15,497 nt of DNA from an uncultured Alcaligenaceae bacterium (GTDB taxonomy: Bacteria; Pseudomonadota; Gammaproteobacteria; Burkholderiales; Burkholderiaceae_B), in assembly GCA_937897265.1 (NCBI GenBank), contig CALCPT010000109.1, positions 1 to 15,497 on the forward strand, given 5' to 3'. Below are positions 9,188 to 15,497 of this stretch, piece by piece. The position numbers and the translations under genes are program-made. The notes below the pieces were generated by a model that was given only the letters and a program-made list of their open reading frames with translations, searched no databases and was not told where the DNA came from. Each line of letters begins with the position of its first letter. Positions within the stretch are counted from its first letter, which is position 1.

Positions 9188-10264
9188 ATGCTGTCTTTGA
9201 TTCTTTTGTCGCTCAAACGTGTTGTCTTTGGAGTTGTGCTAAGTAGCGCCACCCTCACTGCTGTGCAGCCTGTGCTCGCAAACGATGTGCAAGGTAAGTA
9301 TCTCCCCACAGGAGCGCAAGCCAACCCTCCTTTTCCTTTTTTGCAAGGGGCGAACTTGGTTCAGGCCGACGGGGCTTGGCAGTTCTATCAACAGAACATG
9401 GGCCGCGCTATGTCAGAGTGGGCGCATACCGAGATCAATCAACCCGCAGGAACAACCCTGTTTTACCCGTTTTCTGGCCCAGATTTTGTCACCGCAGCGC
9501 ACTTGTTTCCGCAAGCCAGTCGTTTTGTGATGGTAGCCATGCAGGCCGCAGGTGAGCCCGCAGCCTTAAGCAATATGTCGGGTACACGTGCGCAAAATTT
9601 TCAGGCAAAATTTTTACGCGAATGGATGAAATTTAGTCGCTTGGCATTTTTTCGTACAGATGATTTAAACGAAGATTTACGCGACAAGCACGCGCAAATT
9701 GGTGTGACAACGATTTTGATTACGTTTGCGTTGTACATGGGCTATGACGTCAATGACGTCTATCCAATTGCGCTTGACCCTAAAAGTGGTCAGTTCATTC
9801 AAACAACGGGTGACTGGAAATCGGTGCGGCTCGTGATGAGCAAAGGCGGTAAGCCTGTGATGCTCGACTATGTCAGCCTTGATCTGTCTGATTCGCACCT
9901 GAGCCAAACCGAGCCGATGCGCGCGTGGCTTGAGCGTGAGTCGCGCAATCCCGTGTTGCTCAAAGCCGCCTCGCATCTGCTGCAAGAAACGTATTTTTCA
10001 GTTTTGCGCGATATCTTGGTCGCAAATGCAAAAATGGTTGTTCAAGACGAAACGGGCTTGAACTACACCTACTTGTCGCAGATTGGTCCAGTGGCGTTGT
10101 ATGGTGGTTTTTTGTATCCACACGAGTTGTTCAATCGTAAAAAGCAAGAGTCGCTCGCTCAAGCCTATAGAGATTCTAAAAGCGTCAAGCCCTTGCCGTT
10201 TGCGTTTAGCTACAACAAAACGACCGAACGTCGTAGCGTGCAAATCGTGCGACGCGCAGAGTAA
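9188..10264 (+). CDS. Exported protein of unknown function
   Basis: I do not recognise this 358-residue protein. It starts with a signal peptide (hydrophobic residues 12-27, probable cleavage after VLA, residue 31), so it is probably periplasmic or secreted. The mature part is soluble and mixed alpha/beta in composition, with distinctive segments LFYPFSGPDF (91-100), RAMSEWAHTEINQPAG (73-88) and QETYFSVLRDIL. The wording around LFYPFSGPDF looks like a conserved family core, but no catalytic motif is evident. ATG 9188 is chosen because GAGGTG (9178-9183) lies just in front and the signal peptide then starts correctly; the frame extends 6 codons to a TTG at 9170. It follows the EamA transporter by 33 bases and may be co-transcribed with it. 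It converges with the hydrolase gene. Confidence 0.8.
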   Translation: MLSLILLSLKRVVFGVVLSSATLTAVQPVLANDVQGKYLPTGAQANPPFPFLQGANLVQADGAWQFYQQNMGRAMSEWAHTEINQPAGTTLFYPFSGPDFVTAAHLFPQASRFVMVAMQAAGEPAALSNMSGTRAQNFQAKFLREWMKFSRLAFFRTDDLNEDLRDKHAQIGVTTILITFALYMGYDVNDVYPIALDPKSGQFIQTTGDWKSVRLVMSKGGKPVMLDYVSLDLSDSHLSQTEPMRAWLERESRNPVLLKAASHLLQETYFSVLRDILVANAKMVVQDETGLNYTYLSQIGPVALYGGFLYPHELFNRKKQESLAQAYRDSKSVKPLPFAFSYNKTTERRSVQIVRRAE

Positions 10265-10297
10265 GCACAACGGCTCGCCTTGCGGCATAGCGTGTGG

Positions 10298-10316
10298 CTT
10301 GGGTCAAATATCCAAG
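10298..10316. terminator. Weak hairpin between convergent genes
   Basis: CTTGG (10298-10302) and CCAAG (10312-10316) can pair, with one additional G-T pair inside and a 7-base loop, in the 63-base gap between the unknown exported protein gene and the convergent hydrolase gene. No T-run follows on either strand, so a terminator role is only suggested by position. Confidence 0.2.
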
Positions 10317-10327
10317 GTATTGCTTGC

Positions 10328-11215
10328 CTAATTCTTGCGTGCAAAGGCGACCACGCTAAAGCTGCGGGTGGCGTCATTAAACCCTTTTGGGTCGTCTACA
10401 AATAAAGCGTGTCCGGGTTTTTCCATGATGTTGACGGTGATGAGATCAGGCGGGCGTTTGGCAAGCAAAGCCGCGCCTTGTTCTTTCAACCAGGGTCGTG
10501 CGATATAAAGCACCGGTACGTTTTGTTTTTCAAGCGTTTCACGCCAATATTCTCGTGGGTACGGTTGATTCATCAACTGAATGGCAATGTTGGGTGGTAC
10601 GCGCATGGCCGAATCGAGCACCGCTTGGGCGACTAACGGTGGTGGGGGTTCGCGATAGATATCTTTACAAAAGGCACGTAGATAAGCCTCGCGCTTTTTC
10701 GGATCGTTCATGGTTTGCTGAAAATTCGATGAGCGAGCGCCCGGAGGACGACCCTCACCCACAGAGTTATCAATCAGGATAAGGCCGCGCAACCCCTTAG
10801 GTTTATAGTTGGCGAGGTAGTCTAGCGATTCAAGTACGCCAAGTGACCAGCCGGCCAAAATAAAATTTTTGACTTTAGCGGTTTTTAAAAACTCGTCCAG
10901 ATCGCGCATCCGTCTTTGAGGCGCGTGCGATAGGGTTGTGAGCGCAGAGAGCCCTTGTGAGCGCGGATCAAAGGCTAAAACTCTGAATTGATTCGAAAGC
11001 GCGAGTAGCTGTTGTTCGAACACGGCGGCGGGCATCACCCAGCCTGGGATAAAGACCAACGTTTGTTCACCTTTACCTGCTTCAAGATAATGCAGGCGCA
11101 CACCGTCTGAGGAGGTGAAGTAGTGATGGTGGATGGGGTTTGAGTGCGCTAGGCCGGTGAAGAGAAGGGCAAGCAGCAAAAAAACTTTGCTCGATAGCGT
11201 GACAAGACGGCTCAT
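10328..11215 (-). CDS. Exported alpha/beta hydrolase
   Basis: This alpha/beta-hydrolase-fold enzyme of 295 residues has a signal peptide (hydrophobic core 10-22, cleavage likely near AHS, residue 25) and so acts outside the cytoplasm. The oxyanion region is PGWVMP (57-62). The nucleophile elbow is GWSLG with S124, and the catalytic histidine is H269 in KPGHALFVDDP. The acid is less obvious: the usual place after strand 7 reads ARPWLKEQG without an Asp, so D149 in LILIDNS (after strand 6) is the best candidate. The substrate, an ester, lactone or amide, cannot be told. AGAGG 7-8 bases before the ATG is a good ribosome-binding site. A 16-bp palindrome lies just upstream. The gene is divergent from the AroE-like/GMC operon. 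Confidence 0.85.
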   Translation of the reverse strand: MSRLVTLSSKVFLLLALLFTGLAHSNPIHHHYFTSSDGVRLHYLEAGKGEQTLVFIPGWVMPAAVFEQQLLALSNQFRVLAFDPRSQGLSALTTLSHAPQRRMRDLDEFLKTAKVKNFILAGWSLGVLESLDYLANYKPKGLRGLILIDNSVGEGRPPGARSSNFQQTMNDPKKREAYLRAFCKDIYREPPPPLVAQAVLDSAMRVPPNIAIQLMNQPYPREYWRETLEKQNVPVLYIARPWLKEQGAALLAKRPPDLITVNIMEKPGHALFVDDPKGFNDATRSFSVVAFARKN

Positions 11216-11435
11216 CTATGTACCTCTCAATAAACGTCAGCGTTTAGCGCGAGACGGGGTAAAGCGGTACTTGCGTTGCAAGGCGACCAGGCTGCCTGTT
11301 TAGATCGGCTTTGGACGCCCGCAGCCAACAAGTTACTAGGACTCGGCTATACGGGCAACTGTAAACTGTATGATAGTGCAGGAAAAGATTGGCAGGGCTG
11401 CCTTTGAAGACCCTCAAAAAATAAAAGAGAAATAC
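11216..11435. other. Divergent spacer between hydrolase and AroE-like genes
   Basis: This 220-base region holds the promoters of two divergent units. Besides the palindrome above, it contains TATGAT at 11369-11374, which matches a -10 box reading towards the AroE-like gene, but no fitting -35 was found. An ATG at 11370 opens the AroE-like frame 22 codons early; the extra residues are not family-like and have no good ribosome-binding site. No RNA gene was seen. Confidence 0.3.
11231..11246. promoter_or_regulatory. Palindromic operator-like site upstream of the hydrolase gene
   Basis: TAAACGTCAGCGTTTA is a perfect 6-base inverted repeat with a 4-base centre. It lies 16 bases before the hydrolase start on the minus strand, where a bound repressor would cover the promoter or leader. 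A second short palindrome, CTTGC-GTT-GCAAG, is at 11270-11282. No regulator gene is nearby, so the binding protein is unknown. Confidence 0.3.
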
Positions 11436-12230
11436 ATGATCGACGTCAGTGGCAAGACCAAACTTTACGGCATTGTGGCCGATCCGATCGGGCAGGTGAA
11501 AGCGCCTGAAATGATGCGTAAAGTGTTTGACGAGCGCGGCATTGATGGTGTGCTAATGCCCATGCATGTTGCGCCTAAAGACTTACCGGCCTTTACGCAA
11601 GCCTTGCGAGGCATTCAAAACTTTGGCGGCATGGTAGTGACAGTACCGCACAAGACGACGATTGGTGTGCTGTGTGATGAGATTACCTCTGCCGCGCGCA
11701 CGGTGGGTGCTGTCAATATTGTGCGGCGTGACCCCGATGGCCGCTTGTTCGGCGATATTTTAGATGGCCGTGGTTTTGTGGCGGGCTTAAGGCTGCACGG
11801 CATTGAACCGAAAGGTAAAAAAATCTTGCTGGCAGGGGCGGGCGGGGCGGCGAACGCCATCGCCTTCGCACTGGCTGAGGCGGGCGCCAAAAAGTTGGCG
11901 GTGTATAACCGCTCGGCCGATAAAGTACGCGCCATGTTTGCGCGCTTGAGTCCGGTCTATCCGCAGACTGAACTCGTGCTTGGTACCCGTGATCCACAAG
12001 GCTACGACTTAGTCGTGAATGCAACCTCTTTGGGAATGGCGAGCGCAGATCCTTTACCGCTAGATGCACATCTATTGAACGCAGAACAAACGGTGGCCGA
12101 GATCATCATGGCGCCTGTGCTGACGCCGCTGCTCGCCGCTGCACAGGCTAAAGGCTGCCGTATTCAGTATGGGGCCCCCATGCTTGCGTGCCAAATTGAG
12201 TTGATGGCTGATTTTATGGGGGCAAAATAA
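11436..12230 (+). CDS. Shikimate/quinate dehydrogenase-family protein with altered substrate pocket
   Basis: This is an AroE-like NAD(P)-dependent dehydrogenase of 264 residues, normal family length. It has the N-terminal substrate domain and a C-terminal Rossmann domain with GAGGA (134-138), NRSADK (158-163) and NATSLGM (195-201). Catalytic K73 (VTVPHK) and D110 (GDILDG), plus N94 (GAVN) and Q253 (MLACQ), match E. coli K65, D102, N86 and Q244. The residues that hold the shikimate carboxylate and hydroxyls differ: E. coli S14, S16, N59 and T101 correspond to V21, A23, V67 and L109. It is therefore probably not the biosynthetic AroE but a paralogue (AroE-like group) acting on another polyol or alicyclic acid. 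The start at 11436 fits the family N-terminus (DVSGKTKLYGIVADPI); ATG 11370 is a less likely alternative. It overlaps the next gene by one base (TAATG), so the two are translationally coupled. Confidence 0.88.
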   Translation: MIDVSGKTKLYGIVADPIGQVKAPEMMRKVFDERGIDGVLMPMHVAPKDLPAFTQALRGIQNFGGMVVTVPHKTTIGVLCDEITSAARTVGAVNIVRRDPDGRLFGDILDGRGFVAGLRLHGIEPKGKKILLAGAGGAANAIAFALAEAGAKKLAVYNRSADKVRAMFARLSPVYPQTELVLGTRDPQGYDLVVNATSLGMASADPLPLDAHLLNAEQTVAEIIMAPVLTPLLAAAQAKGCRIQYGAPMLACQIELMADFMGAK

Positions 12231-13828
12231 TGCAAACCTACGATTATGTGATCGTTGGGGGCGGTACGGCTGCTTGTATTCTGGCCAATCGCTTGACCGC
12301 AGACGGACGCCATACCGTGCTGATGTTAGAAGCTGGGGGCGAGCCCAAAAGTATATGGATCAATATCCCAGCCGGCTTTACTAAGTTGCTCAATGATCCC
12401 GCCTACAACTGGCGTTTTGAGACCCAGCCTGAAAAGAATACCTACGATCGCACGATTGCGATCCCGCGCGGCAAGGGGTTAGGTGGTTCGAGTCTGATCA
12501 ACGGCATGATCTATGTGCACGGCCAACGCGAAGATTACGATCACTGGTCAGACTTGGGGGCCACGGGTTGGTCCTCTAAAGAGCTGATGCCTTACTTTGC
12601 CAGGCTTGAAACCTACTTAAAGGGAGATGCGCAACGCGGTAAAAGTGGCCCGATGCATATTCATCAGGTGACAGAACGCTATCCCTTGGTCGATGCATTG
12701 CTGCAGGCTGCAGTTCAAGATGGCCAACCTCTCAATGAAGACTACAACGGTAAAGGGCAAGAGGGCTTTGGCTACTACCAAGTCGAGCAAAAAAATGGCC
12801 GTCGCTGGAGCGCCTACGACGGCTATTTAAAGCCTGTTCGACACAGAAAAAATCTTACGGTGCATACGCGTGCCCACGTGACGAAAGTTAACGTTGAGGC
12901 AGGGGTGTGCACTGGGGTCACCTATCAACAAAAAGGTGAAGTCTTTACTGTGCGTGCTGCGCGTGAGGTCATTATGTCTGCCGGCGCGGTGCAAACGCCT
13001 CAGATTTTAGAGTTGTCAGGCATTGGTGACCCAGCCGTTCTAAAGCGCTTTGATATCCCGGTCGTGCATGCGGCCAAACGTGTAGGTGAAAACTATATCG
13101 ATCACTACGCAACGCGCATGAACTGGCGTGTCAAAAATACGCAGACGCTCAACGAGCTGGCGCAAGGCTGGCGTGTGGGTCTTGCAGTATTGCAATATTT
13201 TGCGACTCGTAAAGGAATTTTGTCGCTAGGTACTGGTTTGGCCCATGGTTTTGTGAAAACACGTTCTGCATTGCCAACACCCGATGTGCAATATTTTTTC
13301 ATGCATGCGACCTACGCCAATGCTGCCATTCGTAAATTGGATAATTTTCCTGGGATGACTATGGCTGTGTCGGGCTTACGCCCAACTTCGCAAGGCAGTA
13401 TTCATATCCAGTCTAAGGATCCGCTGGTGGGGCCTGCGATTCGACCTAACTTTTTAGCCAATGAGGAAGATCAGCGAGCCCTGATCGAGGGTATGAAAAT
13501 TGCTCGACGGATTTTTGAGCGCCCGGCGTTGGCCAATTATATTGAGTCTGAAATGAGCCCAGGCGCTGCCGTGTTAACCGACGAGCAGTGGTTGCATTTC
13601 GCGCGCGACAACGGCCAGACAACGTATCACCCGATTGCCACCTGTCGCATGGGGTCGGATGATGAGGCGGTGGTCGACACTCGCCTGCGTTTTAAAGGCT
13701 TGCGTGGCTTACGCGTGGTCGACGCGTCGGTGTTTAGGGCGATGGTGTCTGGCAATACGCAGGCGGCAGTGATGATGGTGGCAGAGCGTGGTGCAGATTT
13801 GATACTTGAAGATGCGGCGAGCGGTTAG
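12230..13828 (+). CDS. GMC-family FAD-dependent alcohol/choline-type dehydrogenase
   Basis: This 532-residue flavoprotein of the glucose-methanol-choline oxidoreductase family oxidises a primary or secondary alcohol and passes electrons to an acceptor. It has the FAD-binding start YDYVIVGGGTAACILANRL (4-22) with E34 at the ribose position, and GMC signature 1 around GKGLGGSSLINGMIYVHG (81-98). Signature 2 is SAGAVQTPQILELSG (250-264). The catalytic pair is H467 (YHPIATCRMG) and N509 (SGNTQAAVM). Length and layout match choline-dehydrogenase-like members without a signal peptide. The substrate is not choline for certain, since no betaine aldehyde dehydrogenase is present here. The ATG shares its A with the stop of the AroE-like gene, suggesting the two enzymes act in one catabolic route (inferred). 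Confidence 0.93.
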   Translation: MQTYDYVIVGGGTAACILANRLTADGRHTVLMLEAGGEPKSIWINIPAGFTKLLNDPAYNWRFETQPEKNTYDRTIAIPRGKGLGGSSLINGMIYVHGQREDYDHWSDLGATGWSSKELMPYFARLETYLKGDAQRGKSGPMHIHQVTERYPLVDALLQAAVQDGQPLNEDYNGKGQEGFGYYQVEQKNGRRWSAYDGYLKPVRHRKNLTVHTRAHVTKVNVEAGVCTGVTYQQKGEVFTVRAAREVIMSAGAVQTPQILELSGIGDPAVLKRFDIPVVHAAKRVGENYIDHYATRMNWRVKNTQTLNELAQGWRVGLAVLQYFATRKGILSLGTGLAHGFVKTRSALPTPDVQYFFMHATYANAAIRKLDNFPGMTMAVSGLRPTSQGSIHIQSKDPLVGPAIRPNFLANEEDQRALIEGMKIARRIFERPALANYIESEMSPGAAVLTDEQWLHFARDNGQTTYHPIATCRMGSDDEAVVDTRLRFKGLRGLRVVDASVFRAMVSGNTQAAVMMVAERGADLILEDAASG

Positions 13829-13837
13829 CAGCAAGAT

Positions 13838-13857
13838 CCTAAGCGAAACGGCTTAGG
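13838..13857. terminator. Hairpin between convergent GMC and glpD genes
   Basis: CCTAAGC (13838-13844) and GCTTAGG (13851-13857) form a perfect 7-bp stem with a 6-base loop, starting 10 bases after the GMC stop and 33 bases beyond the glpD stop. Neither side has a T-run, so it may serve as a weak bidirectional terminator or RNA-end stabiliser. Confidence 0.45.
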
Positions 13858-13889
13858 CCAGACCTTTGCCCTCTGAGTCGTAAAGCTAG

Positions 13890-15497
13890 TTAGCGCTCGG
13901 CAGGCAGGGCAAGGTAGTGTAGTGCTAGTGTCTGAAAGGCCTGCACGCCAGGATCGCCGTCGGTGATTTCGCTCGCTATGATTTGGCCCACACTTTCAGC
14001 CATCGAATGTGCAAGTTTCGCATCCAAAAATAGTAACCGCGAGCGTCTGGCAAGTACGTCTTCGACGGTACGTGCGTATTCATAACGCACGGCAAAGCGA
14101 ACCATCGCTTCACTGAGGCCGCCCCCTAAGGCGCGTTCGGCCCCTGGTAGCTGAGCGACAAAATCTGATTCATCGCCATAAGCCTTTATTCCTGGCGGTT
14201 CGTACATGGGGTGATCGACTTTGCGACCAGTTTGTGCACCGACTAACGGTAAGTCGGCGGTGACGCAGGCTTTGCGCGCGGGCAAAAGTTTGGCGTCAAC
14301 GCAGTGCTGCAACACGTCTTGTGCCATCGCGCGATAGGTGGTCCATTTTCCGCCCGTGACCGTCACCATTTTGCTTTTGCTGATCAGTACGGTGTGCTCG
14401 CGGCTGATGGCTTTGGTGTTGCCGTGTTCATCTTTTGGCGGTTTCACCAAAGGCCGCAGCCCGACCCAGATACTTTTTATATCTGCGCGTGTGGGCGCTC
14501 GCGTCAGGTAACGAGCCGACTCACGCAAAATAAATTCGAGTTCTTCTGCATAGGGGTCAGGCTCGCGGCTTAAATCGTGGCGTGGCGTGTCAGTGGTGCC
14601 GATAATGACTTTGCCTAGCCACGGCACGGCAAACAGTACGCGCCCATCTGATGTGTGCGGCACAATGATTGCGTGTTCGCCTGCTAAAAACTCACGATCA
14701 ACCACGACGTGCACACCTTGGCTTGGTGCGACCATATCGATACTTTTGGCGCCCGCAGCGGCCTCATCCTTTGCGCGTAGTGAATCGACCCAGACCCCTG
14801 CCGCATTGACGACGCAGGTCGCTTTGATTGGATAGGTTTGTTGCGTGTCTTGGTCTTGTGCCAGCAAACCCGTGATTTGACCATTCTCGTGAGTGAGTTC
14901 GAGCGCATTGCAATAGTTAATCAGTAAGGCACCGCGTTGCGCACTTGTGCGTGCCAGAGCGAGTGCGAGGCGCGCATCGTCAAATTGACCATCCCAATAT
15001 TTGACTGAGCCCTTCAATCCCTCAGTGTGTAGATTTGGTACGTTTTTGAGAGTCTCTTTCGCACCCCAAAAGCGAGTGTGCCCCAAGCTGCGCCGCCCTG
15101 AGAGTGCGTCATATAAAAGCAAACCAATGCCGTAGAACGGGAGTTCCCAAAACTTGTAGCAAGGCAAAATAAAAGCAAGCGGTTGCGCCAGGTGCTTAGC
15201 GTTATGCAATAGGGTTGTACGCTCGTGCAACGCTTCGTATACCAACGACACGTTGCCTTGAGCAAGATAGCGCACACCGCCGTGAACTAATTTGGTTGAA
15301 CGCGACGAAGTGCCTTTTGCAAAGTCGGTCGCATCAATCAGTACGACCGAATAGCCCCGCGAGGCTGCATCCAGCGCCAGGCCTAAGCCCGTGGCACCAC
15401 CTCCGATAATGGCAAGATCGTAGGTCTTGTCTTCAGCCAAACGTGCAAGTAACTGGGCCCGCTCGGTGCGAAGTGGCGGTTGCGGCGCTCGATTGGT
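13890..15497 (-). CDS. glpD: Aerobic glycerol-3-phosphate dehydrogenase (5' end outside window)
   Basis: This FAD-dependent, membrane-associated enzyme oxidises glycerol-3-phosphate to dihydroxyacetone phosphate and feeds electrons to quinone. Visible are the FAD-binding IIGGGATGLGLALDA, the family motif GTSSRSTKLVHGGVRYLAQG, FDDARLAL, VVNAAGVWVDSL, IIGTTD, VGLRPLV and the second signature VTGGKWTTYRAMAQDVL. A C-terminal helical domain ends in HYLALPAER. Codons continue in frame without a stop from a TTG at 15440 to the right edge (LRTERAQLLARLAEDKTYDL), and these upstream residues look coding. That TTG has no ribosome-binding site. The true start is therefore beyond 15497, and at least 535 residues are present against 501 in E. 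coli. It converges with the GMC gene across a hairpin. Confidence 0.92.
   Translation of the reverse strand, partial: TNRAPQPPLRTERAQLLARLAEDKTYDLAIIGGGATGLGLALDAASRGYSVVLIDATDFAKGTSSRSTKLVHGGVRYLAQGNVSLVYEALHERTTLLHNAKHLAQPLAFILPCYKFWELPFYGIGLLLYDALSGRRSLGHTRFWGAKETLKNVPNLHTEGLKGSVKYWDGQFDDARLALALARTSAQRGALLINYCNALELTHENGQITGLLAQDQDTQQTYPIKATCVVNAAGVWVDSLRAKDEAAAGAKSIDMVAPSQGVHVVVDREFLAGEHAIIVPHTSDGRVLFAVPWLGKVIIGTTDTPRHDLSREPDPYAEELEFILRESARYLTRAPTRADIKSIWVGLRPLVKPPKDEHGNTKAISREHTVLISKSKMVTVTGGKWTTYRAMAQDVLQHCVDAKLLPARKACVTADLPLVGAQTGRKVDHPMYEPPGIKAYGDESDFVAQLPGAERALGGGLSEAMVRFAVRYEYARTVEDVLARRSRLLFLDAKLAHSMAESVGQIIASEITDGDPGVQAFQTLALHYLALPAER

Noticed and set aside
11288..11298. CAGGCTGCCTG short palindrome, with GGCAGGGCTGCC further downstream, as possible regulatory structure.
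   Set aside because: Short GC-rich palindromes of this size are frequent here, and they have no consistent position relative to a promoter.
5468..11311. The 13-mer TTTAGATCGGCTT occurs in two intergenic regions, at 5468-5480 and 11299-11311.
   Set aside because: One or two repeated 13-mers are expected by chance in 15.5 kb, and the flanking bases do not match.
15438..15440. TTG as the start codon of glpD.
   Set aside because: No ribosome-binding site precedes it, and the frame continues with protein-like residues to the window edge, so the gene is cut by the window.

Overview
The window looks like a chromosomal segment of a betaproteobacterium, most likely of the order Burkholderiales. This is inferred from protein character (RarA, SerS, a GlpD-type dehydrogenase with an N-terminal extension, cyanide-insensitive-type bd oxidase) and moderate GC content. 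I cannot name a genus. No rRNA, tRNA, CRISPR array, insertion sequence or phage gene was seen. No gap between genes exceeds about 220 bases.

Region 1 (1-5438, all +) is dense. It holds the tail of a probable sugar phosphate isomerase/epimerase, then rarA (replication-fork ATPase), a cytochrome bd-type quinol oxidase operon (cydA/cioA, cydB/cioB and a 33-residue DUF2474-type membrane peptide) and serS (seryl-tRNA synthetase). The oxidase genes are translationally coupled and sit between two housekeeping genes.

Region 2 (5486-8078) is a divergent pair. On the minus strand is a small secreted protein of proline/valine/tyrosine repeats with a glycine/tyrosine-rich tail. On the plus strand is a large superfamily 1 DNA2/NAM7-type helicase whose best-supported start is an unusual ATT codon. 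The spacer between them carries a cluster of TCTAGG/CTAG words.

Region 3 (8261-11215) has an EamA-family exporter and an unrecognised exported protein on the plus strand, convergent with an exported alpha/beta hydrolase. The hydrolase is preceded by a 16-bp palindrome.

Region 4 (11436-13828) is a two-gene operon with a TAATG stop/start overlap. It encodes a shikimate-dehydrogenase-family protein whose carboxylate-binding serines are replaced and a GMC-family FAD alcohol dehydrogenase. Together they suggest oxidation of a non-shikimate hydroxylated compound. A hairpin separates this operon from a convergent glpD-type glycerol-3-phosphate dehydrogenase gene (minus strand), which runs off the right edge.

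I see no clear novel multi-gene system. The items most worth checking are the altered AroE-like/GMC pair, the ATT-initiated helicase and the unknown exported protein.
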